Source: Bog-366 sp964501985
GTDB lineage: Bacteria > Acidobacteriota > Terriglobia > UBA7540
Direction: 5' to 3'
Length of the DNA: 64,000 nt
Assembly (NCBI GenBank): GCA_964501985.1
Contig: CAZCVY010000002.1
Location: forward strand, 1-64,000
Shown: positions 26,701 to 33,808 of the stretch, piece after piece
How the letters are laid out: each line of letters starts with the position of its first letter
Position numbering within the stretch: position 1 is the first letter of the stretch
Notes under the pieces: model-generated
Databases searched by the model: none
What the model was told of the DNA's origin: nothing
What the model saw: the letters and a program-made list of their open reading frames with translations, nothing else
Program-made: the position numbers and the translations under genes

Positions 26701-26802
26701 TGAGTACTAAAGTACTAGATGGAGGGCACCAAAGAGGACCAAAGTACCGGAAACCGGGGCCAAATGAGTACCGAAGTACTACATGAGTACCAAAGTACTA
26801 GG
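26701..26802. repeat. Short palindromic direct repeats around the tatD stop
   Basis: TGAGTACTAAAGTACTAG, TGAGTACCGAAGTACTACA and TGAGTACCAAAGTACTAGG occur at 26701, 26765 and 26784, with a partial GACCAAAGTACCGG between. The last copy includes the tatD stop codon (CTA at 26798-26800), so it has replaced or formed the gene's 3' end. The rest of 26487-26797 is gene-free. Confidence 0.6.
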
Positions 26803-27661
26803 TGCTCGGATTTAGTTTTCGCCGATGGGCGCTGCTCCGGATAAACTTTTCAAAATTCTCCAGCACCTGGCGGGCGAGTTCTTCCTCAGGCACATTGCGA
26901 AGGCGGGCGAGTTCTTGGGTGACTCCGCGCACGTAGGCAGGCTCGTTGCGCTCTCCGCGGAAAGGCACGGGAGCGAGGTAGGGAGAGTCGGTTTCGGTCA
27001 GCAGGCGGTCCAGCGGAATCAGTGGGGCGACTTGCCGCAAATTCTCAGCCTTCTTGAAGGTCAGATTCCCCGCGAACGAAATCAGAAAACCCCAATCCAT
27101 AAACGCGCGGGCGTCCTCGATGGTTCCGGTAAAACAATGGAGGATTCCGCCTAGCCCCGCTGACTTCCAATGGGCTTCGGTAAGCGCGCGCAAGTCGGCC
27201 CAGGCGTCGCGGCAATGGATCATGATGGGGAGCTTGAGTTCGCGCGCCAATTCCATTTGCCGAATCAGAACTTGCTTCTGAACGTCTGGCGGCGAGTGGT
27301 CATAGTAGTAATCGAGGCCAATCTCACCCACCGCAACGACCTTGGGATGTTGTGCAAGCTGAATGATTTTCTCCGCGTGTGAATCGGTGAAGTGTCGGGC
27401 TTCGTGCGGATGCACGCCCACCGAGGCATAGATCCAATCGTAACTTTCGGCGACTGCCAGCGGCGAATCCAAGCGATCGGGGCCTGTCCCTCCACCCGCT
27501 ACCAGGATGTAACGAAGCCCCGCGGCGCGAGCGCGTTCGATCACCGCCGCGCGGTCTGGGTCGAAGTCGGAATCGTCAAGGTGGGCGTGAGAATCAAGGA
27601 GAGCTGTCCGTAGTCCGTAGTCCGTTGTCAGTTGCACTTTCGTCGTCAACTCGGATGGCAT
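26798..27661 (-). CDS. tatD: TatD-family metal-dependent hydrolase (DNase)
   Basis: 287 aa. Core from LLDSHAHLDDSDFD (first metal HxH) through GVHPHEA, VGEIGLDYYYDHSPP (bridging Glu), IMIHCRDAW, ILHCFTGT and LLTETDSPYLAP. These are all the conserved metal-binding motifs of TatD 3'-5' exonuclease/DNA repair hydrolases. The first ~20 residues (MPSELTTKVQLTTDYGLRTA) are not family sequence: they are encoded by a heptamer repeat arm (27601-27637) and a 35-bp duplicated segment, so the native start was displaced; GTG 27637 is another possible start. Cytoplasmic. Confidence 0.92.
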   Translation of the reverse strand: MPSELTTKVQLTTDYGLRTALLDSHAHLDDSDFDPDRAAVIERARAAGLRYILVAGGGTGPDRLDSPLAVAESYDWIYASVGVHPHEARHFTDSHAEKIIQLAQHPKVVAVGEIGLDYYYDHSPPDVQKQVLIRQMELARELKLPIMIHCRDAWADLRALTEAHWKSAGLGGILHCFTGTIEDARAFMDWGFLISFAGNLTFKKAENLRQVAPLIPLDRLLTETDSPYLAPVPFRGERNEPAYVRGVTQELARLRNVPEEELARQVLENFEKFIRSSAHRRKLNPST

Positions 27662-28167
27662 GCAAAAGCTTCCTACGAACTTTGGAAAGATTGCCAGTTA
27701 TTTGTTGTCAGGCGCAGATTCCTCGTCAGCTCGGATGGTCTCTATAACGCTTCCGATCGACTGAAGATATGCGTTTAACTTCGGTGCGAGTTCGTCAATG
27801 ATGGGCCTGATTCTTTTCACGTCATCGGCACTCAAAAGACCTCGACGAAATGCTCGCCTCAACCAGTGCTTCGTCTCATTCAGAGATCCGCGCGCCATCT
27901 TCACAAAACGTCGGTTATCTTGGAAGCTTCCTCTTCCTGAGCCTTCAGCGATATTGGCTCCGACGCTGTCCGCCGCACGAACCATTTGTCTCCCGACCGT
28001 GGTTTTTGCGAACTGTTCCCAGCCAGTGACGACCATCCACACCTCATCCGCGAGTTTCTCACCCAGTTTGTAAACCTGCAGATTCTCGAAGCTGGTTCTT
28101 GCCACCATGTCACAAAATCCTATTATCCGCGTGCAACGGACAATGGACCACGGACAACTGACAGCTC
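27601..28167. mobile_element. Heptamer-inverted-repeat cassette carrying a four-helix-bundle gene
   Basis: The 37-nt ends 27601-27637 and 28131-28167 are imperfect inverted repeats (same length, same termini GAGCTGTC...GTTGCAC, about 9 mismatches). Each is five 7-nt words: GCTGTCC GTAGTCC and so on at the left, and the complement of GGACAAT GGACCAC GGACAAC at the right. Between them lies a single complete gene. A 35-nt direct repeat (27624-27658 and 27704-27738, about 80% identical) spans the junction between the gene's 3' end and the left arm. Confidence 0.6.
27698..28108 (-). CDS. Four-helix-bundle protein (S23/IVP, Avd-like family)
   Basis: 136 aa from ATG 28108 (MVARTSFENLQVYKLGEKLA); the longer frame to 28171 runs into the repeat arm. 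Family hallmarks: FE.L.VYK....L, then TVGRQMVRAADSVGANIAEGSGR, FVKMARGSLNETKHWL and a C-terminal helix with the 'IDELAPKLNAYLQSI' pattern. Homologues are encoded in intervening sequences of 23S rRNA genes, and structurally equivalent Avd proteins partner the reverse transcriptase of diversity-generating retroelements. No reverse transcriptase or rRNA is present here. It lies alone between inverted heptamer arms, suggesting it belongs to that element. Confidence 0.88.
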   Translation of the reverse strand: MVARTSFENLQVYKLGEKLADEVWMVVTGWEQFAKTTVGRQMVRAADSVGANIAEGSGRGSFQDNRRFVKMARGSLNETKHWLRRAFRRGLLSADDVKRIRPIIDELAPKLNAYLQSIGSVIETIRADEESAPDNK

Positions 28168-28179
28168 GCAATCTCCCGA

Positions 28180-30375
28180 TTACTTCAGCCTGGCTCCGTT
28201 CGGCACATCCTCGCCGAAGGTGACGAGCACAGGTCTGCCCTGCTCGCCCATGGAGGCCGCGACGATCATGCCGTTCGATTCTACGCCGCGGAGCTTGCGC
28301 GGTTGGAGATTGGTCACCACCACCACTTTCATTCCAATGAGTTTTTCCGGTGCGTAGAACTCGGCAATGCCCGCGCAGACCTGGCGCACCTCGGTGCCAA
28401 TGTCGACGGTCAGCTTCAACAGCTTCTTCGCTCCGGGGATGGGTTCCGCGGTCTTGATTTCGCCGGTGCGCATTTCCACCTTGGCAAAGTCTTCGATGGA
28501 GATATGGGAGGGGGCGGCAGGTTGGGGGCTGGGAGTTGGGGACTGGGGACCCGGGGTTAGGGATTCGGGGTTAGGGGTTAGGGACACGGGGGAGGGGACA
28601 CGGGAAATCGGGCTCGTCGTTGGAGCCTCAGCCCCGCGGGCTGCTTCTGGTGCTTTGTCGTTTTCCACGGATTTCAATGCCTCCTTGGGTTTATCGCGAT
28701 AGCGGTCAGCCTCGGCCAGTTCTTCAAGTTTGGCGAGGACGGCATTCTTATTCTTATTCTTGAAATCGGGGAAGATAGGATTAGGACTACCAACCTTCGT
28801 CCCTGGTTTTAGATCGCCCCAAGTGAGCATATCGGGCTTCACGCGTGGGAGACCTTCTTGTTGTCCGATAAGCTGCCAAAGTCGCTCGCAGGAACTTGGA
28901 AGCACTGGGTACAAGAGTACGGCAAGGAATCGCAGAACTTCCGTCGCGTTGTAAAGTACAGTTTCCAGTTGGTCGGTCTTGGCGGCATCTTGTGCCAGCA
29001 CCCACGGTTGCCGTTCAGCAAGGTAATGGTTGGTCGTGGCGATCAAGTCCCAAGCTGCACCAAGCCCGTTCGAGAAGTCACAAGCATTGAAATGCCGGCA
29101 AACCGCTGTCGCTGTCTGGGGGGCAATTGCGAGAAAAACGAATTTGGGTTCAGTCTCGGCGTGCTCACCAGCCTTCGGTACTGCTCCACCGCAGTACCGG
29201 TGGAGCATGCTTAACGTCCGGTTTGCGAGGTTCCCCAAGTCATTCGCAAGATCTGAGTTGTACCGTTGAATCAGCCCTTCATAGGAAAAGCTCGTATCCT
29301 GTCCGAACGGCGCTTCGCGTAGCAGGTAGTAGCGCAGCGCGTCATCGCCGGGGGCTCCGAAAGAGTCCAGCGCGTCGACGATAGGCTCGGGATAAACGAC
29401 ATTTCCCTTCGACTTCGACATCTTATCGTGCTCGTAGTAAATCCATCCGTGCGCGAAAATTGTCGTCGGGAGCATCTCCGGCTGGTCGGGATATGCGGCC
29501 ATGATGAATGCCGGCCAATAGACGGCATGGAAACGCAGGATGTCCTTGCCGATCATGTGGACAAGCTCGGATTCACCCGGCTGGTTGCGCCAGTATTTCT
29601 TGAACTCGACACTTGGGCTGCCATTCTCTCCCTGCGCGTAGCCAATGCCTGTCATATAGCTGATGAGCGCGTCAAACCAAACGTAAAACACCTGGTGGGG
29701 GTCATCCGGCCAGGGGATTCCCCACTTCAGCCGGCTCCGGCTGATGGAGATGTCGTGCAGCCCGCTATTCACAAAGCTCTTGACTTCGTTCATGCGGTAA
29801 TCGGGTTTCACAAAATCAGGGCGTCGCTCATAGAGCTCGAGAAGGCGGTCCGCAAATGCCGATAGTTTGAAGAAGTAGTTATCCTCGCTGATCAGCTCGG
29901 CGGGGCGGCCGCAGATGTCGCAGTTCACCGGGTCCGTGTTGTCAGACACATAACGCTCGTCCCAAACGCAATAGCGGCCTTGGTAGCGCCTCTTGAAAAT
30001 GTAGCCGTTATCTCTGACGCGAATCAGCAATCGTTGGACTGAGACGGCATGGTCGGGATGATCGGTATAAATAAAACGCAGAGAATTTGGGTCGGACTCG
30101 GGATAGACCTTGACGGGTATGCCGAGTTTTTCCCACAGCGTGACGAACAGCTTACGTTTTTCCGCGACAAAGTCGTGAGGTGACTGTCCCGCGGCAGCGG
30201 CGGCGCGCTCAAGTTTCTCGCCATGCTCATCGGTGCCGGTGAGGAACGCCACGTCGTAACCGCACATCCGCTTGTATCGTGCCAATACGTCACACACAAT
30301 CGTGGTATAGGCTGACCCCACGTGCGGGCGGGCGTTGGGATAGTAAATGGGAGTTGTGAGGAAAAAGGTTTTCAT
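28180..30375 (-). CDS. metG: Methionyl-tRNA synthetase with C-terminal tRNA-binding domain
   Basis: 731 aa. Class I motifs: PNARPHVGSAYTT (HIGH-like), the zinc knuckle NCDICGRPAE, and DKMSKSKGNVV (KMSKS). An anticodon-binding helical domain follows (about 390-540). Residues ~588-615 are a Pro/Ser/Thr-rich linker (SLTPNPE, SLTPGPQ, SPTPSPQ) encoded by twelve in-phase 7-nt words at 28531-28614. The C-terminal EMAP/Trbp111-type domain (FAKVEMRTGEI, PRKLRGVESNGMIVAA) binds tRNA. The ATG overlaps the larC stop (ATGA), so it is translationally coupled as the third gene of cobB-larC-metG. Confidence 0.97.
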   Translation of the reverse strand: MKTFFLTTPIYYPNARPHVGSAYTTIVCDVLARYKRMCGYDVAFLTGTDEHGEKLERAAAAAGQSPHDFVAEKRKLFVTLWEKLGIPVKVYPESDPNSLRFIYTDHPDHAVSVQRLLIRVRDNGYIFKRRYQGRYCVWDERYVSDNTDPVNCDICGRPAELISEDNYFFKLSAFADRLLELYERRPDFVKPDYRMNEVKSFVNSGLHDISISRSRLKWGIPWPDDPHQVFYVWFDALISYMTGIGYAQGENGSPSVEFKKYWRNQPGESELVHMIGKDILRFHAVYWPAFIMAAYPDQPEMLPTTIFAHGWIYYEHDKMSKSKGNVVYPEPIVDALDSFGAPGDDALRYYLLREAPFGQDTSFSYEGLIQRYNSDLANDLGNLANRTLSMLHRYCGGAVPKAGEHAETEPKFVFLAIAPQTATAVCRHFNACDFSNGLGAAWDLIATTNHYLAERQPWVLAQDAAKTDQLETVLYNATEVLRFLAVLLYPVLPSSCERLWQLIGQQEGLPRVKPDMLTWGDLKPGTKVGSPNPIFPDFKNKNKNAVLAKLEELAEADRYRDKPKEALKSVENDKAPEAARGAEAPTTSPISRVPSPVSLTPNPESLTPGPQSPTPSPQPAAPSHISIEDFAKVEMRTGEIKTAEPIPGAKKLLKLTVDIGTEVRQVCAGIAEFYAPEKLIGMKVVVVTNLQPRKLRGVESNGMIVAASMGEQGRPVLVTFGEDVPNGARLK
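28531..28614. repeat. Twelve-unit heptamer array inside metG
   Basis: On the plus strand: GGGAGTT GGGGACT, then GGGGACC CGGGGTT, AGGGATT CGGGGTT and so on, twelve 7-nt words without a break. Three words equal seven codons, giving a 7-residue protein repeat in the linker before the tRNA-binding domain. Confidence 0.8.
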
Positions 30376-31580
30376 GCGCTGAGCGCCTTTTCATTCTGCT
30401 GCAAATAAGCGGCTTCGGCGGCGGCGATCACTTGCTTGAGCGGCACCGATTTCTCCATCGCGAGGCGTTGGCAATCGTCGAATTCCGGGGCGGCGTTCAC
30501 CACTTTGCCACCGTGCCAAGCAACTTTCATCTTCACCGTGCCGCAAGCCGTCTCCACTGTCACCATCTCGCGCTCCAGAACTTTCCGCCGTGCCTCGGAG
30601 ATGCGCACGCCGATCGTTGTGGTTTGTTCGAAAATCAATTGGGAAAGCGCGTCAGTCTTTTCGACTTCACAGATAATGGTGATGGCGAGGCCGGGCCGAT
30701 TCTTTTTCATTTGTAGTGAGCTGCATGTGACGTCGAGCGCCCCCGCGGCCAGAGCTTGCTCCAGGAAATAACCGTAAATCTGAGGGCTCATATCATCGAC
30801 GTTGGCTTCGATCACTGAAACCACGTCGTCACCCGGCAAGCCTGCCTGGCCCTTGATGGCCTCAACCTGCTCGCCGACGAAGAGGCGGGCGATGTTGGGG
30901 TGACCGGGAAATTCTTTTTCGCCCGCACCATAGCCGATCTTTGCGATCTTCATCGAAGGGAAGGGGCCGAATCCGGAAGCCAAGGTAGCGACCAGGGCGG
31001 CACCGGTGGGAGTCACCATCTCACCTTCCACACCGGTGGAGTAAACGGGTATGTCCTTCAGCAGTTCTGCCGTGGCGGGTGCGGGAACGGGCAAGCTTCC
31101 ATGCGCCGCGTCGACACGTCCACCACCAACGTTCAAAGGCGAACAGATGAGATTATCGATCTCGAGCAGATCCAAGCCAACACACGTGCCCACGATGTCG
31201 AGCACCGCGTCCACAGCCCCGACCTCGTGGAAGTGAACCTTATCCGGAGAAGTATTGTGAAGTCTTCCTTCTACCTCGGCGAGATGATTGAAAACCTTGA
31301 GCGCCCGCGCCGCAGGTACTTCCGGCAGCGATGCTCCCTCGATCAAGGCTTGGATGTCGGCCAAGTGGCGGTGCGGTTGTTCGGAGGGAATATGAATCTC
31401 CACCCGCGTTCCCACCAAGCCGCGCCGCATGGCGCGCGTGCGCTTGAATTCATAGAAACCCAGAGGTAGTTTTTTCAGCTCGCCAAACAAATAGTCCACT
31501 GGAACGCCCGCGTCGATCAGCGAGGCCAAAAACATGTCGCCGCTGATCCCCGAAGAGCAATCCAGGTAAGCCTGTTTCAT
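30372..31580 (-). CDS. larC: LarC, nickel-pincer cofactor cyclometallase (single-ORF form)
   Basis: 402 aa from ATG 31580 (MKQAYLDCSSGISGDMFLA), which overlaps the cobB stop by ATGA. The family pattern is complete: D..SGISGDM, KVHFHEVGAVDAVLDIVG, PLNVGGGRVDAAHGSLPVPAPATAELL, EMVTPTGAALVATLA, and the second half EANVDDMSPQIYGYFLEQALAAGALDV with TTIGVR. LarC inserts nickel into the pyridinium dithiocarboxylate nucleotide to finish the cofactor of lactate-racemase-type enzymes. In lactobacilli it is made as LarC1/LarC2 by frameshifting; here it is one uninterrupted frame. A candidate client, a LarA homologue, is at 57771-59036; larB and larE are not in the window. Confidence 0.93.
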   Translation of the reverse strand: MKQAYLDCSSGISGDMFLASLIDAGVPVDYLFGELKKLPLGFYEFKRTRAMRRGLVGTRVEIHIPSEQPHRHLADIQALIEGASLPEVPAARALKVFNHLAEVEGRLHNTSPDKVHFHEVGAVDAVLDIVGTCVGLDLLEIDNLICSPLNVGGGRVDAAHGSLPVPAPATAELLKDIPVYSTGVEGEMVTPTGAALVATLASGFGPFPSMKIAKIGYGAGEKEFPGHPNIARLFVGEQVEAIKGQAGLPGDDVVSVIEANVDDMSPQIYGYFLEQALAAGALDVTCSSLQMKKNRPGLAITIICEVEKTDALSQLIFEQTTTIGVRISEARRKVLEREMVTVETACGTVKMKVAWHGGKVVNAAPEFDDCQRLAMEKSVPLKQVIAAAEAAYLQQNEKALSA

Positions 31581-32317
31581 AATAACCTCGGAAGAATTTC
31601 TCCCGCCGGGCCGCGCAAGATCCACGTGGCCAGCTCATCGGCGGGAGTCGGATCCGGATTCACGATGACAACCCGCGCGCCCGATTGTCGAGCCACCTGC
31701 ACGAGTCCGGCCGCCGGATAAACCAGGGCGGACGTCCCAATGGCCACGAAGACGTCGGCGGATCGCGATGCGTCCATGGCCCGGTCCCACTGATCCACTG
31801 GGAGCATCTCTCCGAACCAGACAATCGCGGGGCGCAGTGTCCCTCCACAGCGGCAAATGGGAGGGAGGTGGTCCATGGGCGTTTGTTCGTTCCGGCCCTC
31901 GCGCCCACACGAAACGCATCGGAGCCGCCAGATGTCGCCGTGCAATTTCACCACGTCCTGGCTGCCGGCCATTTCGTGGAGGCCATCCATATTTTGCGTT
32001 ACGAGGGTGAACCTTTCCGGTGACCTTCGCTGCAATTCGGTCAAGGCGAGGTGTCCGGGATTCGGCTGCGCCGCGTGGATGAGGCCGCGAAGCCAGTCAT
32101 ACCATTCCCAAACCAGGCGCGGATCACTCTCAAAGGCCTCGGCCGTCGCCAGCTTTTCCGGAGAATAATTCCTCCACAAGCCATCCGCCCCGCGAAAGGT
32201 CGGAACATGACTTTCCGCCGAGATTCCCGCCCCCGTGAAAGCCACAATCTGCCCGGTCCGCAGGCTTCGGCGCACAGCTTCGATCGCGCTTTCCACTTCC
32301 TCCCCAATTCTCGACAA
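31577..32317 (-). CDS. cobB: Sirtuin, NAD-dependent protein deacylase
   Basis: 246 aa; TTG 32317 fits the promoter distance, though a GTG seven codons in also follows GGGGAGG closely. Motifs: VAFTGAGISAESHVPTFRG (NAD site), VTQNMDGLHEMAG (TQNID-type), the catalytic His in VVKLHGDIW, zinc cysteines CVSC...CRC, VWFGEMLP, AIGTSALVYPAAGL and VIVNPDPTP. In class III sirtuins a Tyr-x-x-Arg pair binds succinyl or malonyl groups. Here the segment is WEWYDWLRGL: the Tyr is present but the Arg is shifted by one, so desuccinylase activity is uncertain. First gene of the cobB-larC-metG operon. Confidence 0.93.
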   Translation of the reverse strand: MSRIGEEVESAIEAVRRSLRTGQIVAFTGAGISAESHVPTFRGADGLWRNYSPEKLATAEAFESDPRLVWEWYDWLRGLIHAAQPNPGHLALTELQRRSPERFTLVTQNMDGLHEMAGSQDVVKLHGDIWRLRCVSCGREGRNEQTPMDHLPPICRCGGTLRPAIVWFGEMLPVDQWDRAMDASRSADVFVAIGTSALVYPAAGLVQVARQSGARVVIVNPDPTPADELATWILRGPAGEILPRLL

Positions 32318-32337
32318 GAAATTCTGCCGGAAATTGG

Positions 32338-32367
32338 ATACTATGCTTTACCGTAAAAGGTTGTCAA
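32338..32367 (-). promoter_or_regulatory. Promoter of the cobB-larC-metG operon
   Basis: Minus strand TTGACA (32362-32367), an 18-nt spacer, TAGTAT (32338-32343). The predicted start near 32331 gives a short leader before TTG 32317. Confidence 0.6.
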
Positions 32368-32537
32368 TGTGTCGAGGCTGTCCGTAACGGGTCATTTTGC
32401 TGTAGCGATGGTCTCCGAACGTCGACCCTATCGACTCGTTGCAACTGCGCTCGTAACATGATCCATGCGGAGTGCCGAGGAACTTAACGCCGTTCGGCAA
32501 TCCGCAGCACAGCACTTATCTACAAAGGGGGAAGGAA

Positions 32538-33461
32538 ATGGAAAATCTTAATCGTCGTCGTTTTCTGCAAGTATCAGTGGCCGCGGGCACGGCAGGATTA
32601 ATGCCTGCTTTCCCGGCAGCACCTGCGGCCCCTGAGGGGAAACCCTTCAGGTTGGGCATCATCATCGGTGTTGCCAAAGACCCGGAGGCAGCTCTGAAGC
32701 GCGTTCATGATTTCGGAGTTCCCACATGCCAAGCTGGAACGGATGATTTCTCGGATCGGGTCTATGAGGGTCTGAAGGCGGCCGCGGAAAAATACAGTAT
32801 TGAGATTACGGCTATCAATACTTCCGGCGGGCCCCCCAATAAGTACACATTTTATGAGGGCCCCGAGACCATCGGCGTGGTGCCTCCCAAGTACCGGCAG
32901 CAGCGGATTGATAACTATAAGCGTGCCTCCGATTTCGCCAAGCGGCTGGGCATCCCGGCCCTGCACTCGCACTTCGGATTTATTCCCGAAAATCCCAACG
33001 ATGCCTTGTACCAACCGACTGTCGCTGCTCTCCGCGATGTGGCCACGCATATCAAGGGCAATGGCCAAATCGTATTGATGGAGACCGGGCAGGAAACACC
33101 GATCACGATGCTACGGGCCATCACCGATGCTGCCGTTGATAATCTATTTGTAAACTTGGACTGCGCCAACCTGATTCTTTACGGCAAGGGCAATCCGGTG
33201 GATGCGTTGGATGTGGTCGGCCACCTCGTGCGCGGTACGCATGCCAAAGACGGGACGTTCCCGACCAATCCCAAGGAATTGGGTGAAGAGGTGCCCATCG
33301 GGAAGGGTAAAGCGAATTTCCCCAAATTGATTCCGCGCCTGAAGGAATTGGGGTATACCGGGCCGCTGACGATCGAACGGGAGATTTCCGGCCCGCAGCA
33401 GCTCGAAGATATCAAGCGGGAAAAGGTTTATCTCGAACAGTTGGTGGCCAAATTGGGGTAG
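32538..33461 (+). CDS. Tat-exported sugar phosphate isomerase/epimerase-like TIM-barrel protein
   Basis: 307 aa from ATG 32538 with GGGGGAAGGA just upstream; a longer frame from 32472 has no ribosome site. Tat signal NRRRFLQVSVAAGTAGLM. The rest is a xylose-isomerase-like (AP endonuclease 2) barrel: ITAINTSGGPPNK, PALHSHFGFIPE, VLMETGQETPITML, FVNLDCANLILYGKGNP, VRGTHAKDGTFP, GPLTIEREISG. Metal ligands are the usual Glu, Asp, His and Glu at barrel ends. Family members isomerise or epimerise sugars; the substrate is unknown. Periplasmic by its signal. Confidence 0.88.
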   Translation: MENLNRRRFLQVSVAAGTAGLMPAFPAAPAAPEGKPFRLGIIIGVAKDPEAALKRVHDFGVPTCQAGTDDFSDRVYEGLKAAAEKYSIEITAINTSGGPPNKYTFYEGPETIGVVPPKYRQQRIDNYKRASDFAKRLGIPALHSHFGFIPENPNDALYQPTVAALRDVATHIKGNGQIVLMETGQETPITMLRAITDAAVDNLFVNLDCANLILYGKGNPVDALDVVGHLVRGTHAKDGTFPTNPKELGEEVPIGKGKANFPKLIPRLKELGYTGPLTIEREISGPQQLEDIKREKVYLEQLVAKLG

Positions 33462-33617
33462 ACGGCTGGCGCTCTACCCAAGATCCAGTTCGGGGTTTAC
33501 GAAGAGGGGCGGAGTGATGTAATTTGTAAACAGAGGCTCCGCGAGATTCTCTTGTGGTCTGCCAGACACTCCGCCCTGAAAGATGGCGGAGCCGGTGCAC
33601 GCAAATGATGGGAAGCC

Positions 33618-33692
33618 GGGCCGGTAGCTCAACGGTAGAGCACTGCCCTTTTAAGGCAGGGGTTCTGGGTTCGAATCCCAGCCGGCTCACCA
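33618..33692 (+). tRNA. tRNA-Lys (anticodon TTT), CCA encoded
   Basis: Acceptor GGGCCGG pairs with CCGGCTC (one G-U). D arm GCTC/GAGC, anticodon stem CTGCC/GGCAG with loop CTTTTAA (anticodon TTT), T arm CTGGG TTCGAAT CCCAG, discriminator A at 33689 and CCA at 33690-33692. Confidence 0.97.
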
Positions 33693-33808
33693 CCCTCTTT
33701 GTTCGCGGCTTCTCGCCGTTTGTCTCAATCAGCACAGAATGCTATTTCAGACGTCGATGCGTTTAATGAGCACTCGTCTCCGTGTGTTCACAGAGGGTTT
33801 CTGCGCCC

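Noticed and set aside
27601..28167. Diversity-generating retroelement
   Set aside because: An Avd-like gene is present but there is no reverse transcriptase, template repeat or variable lectin-type target in the window.
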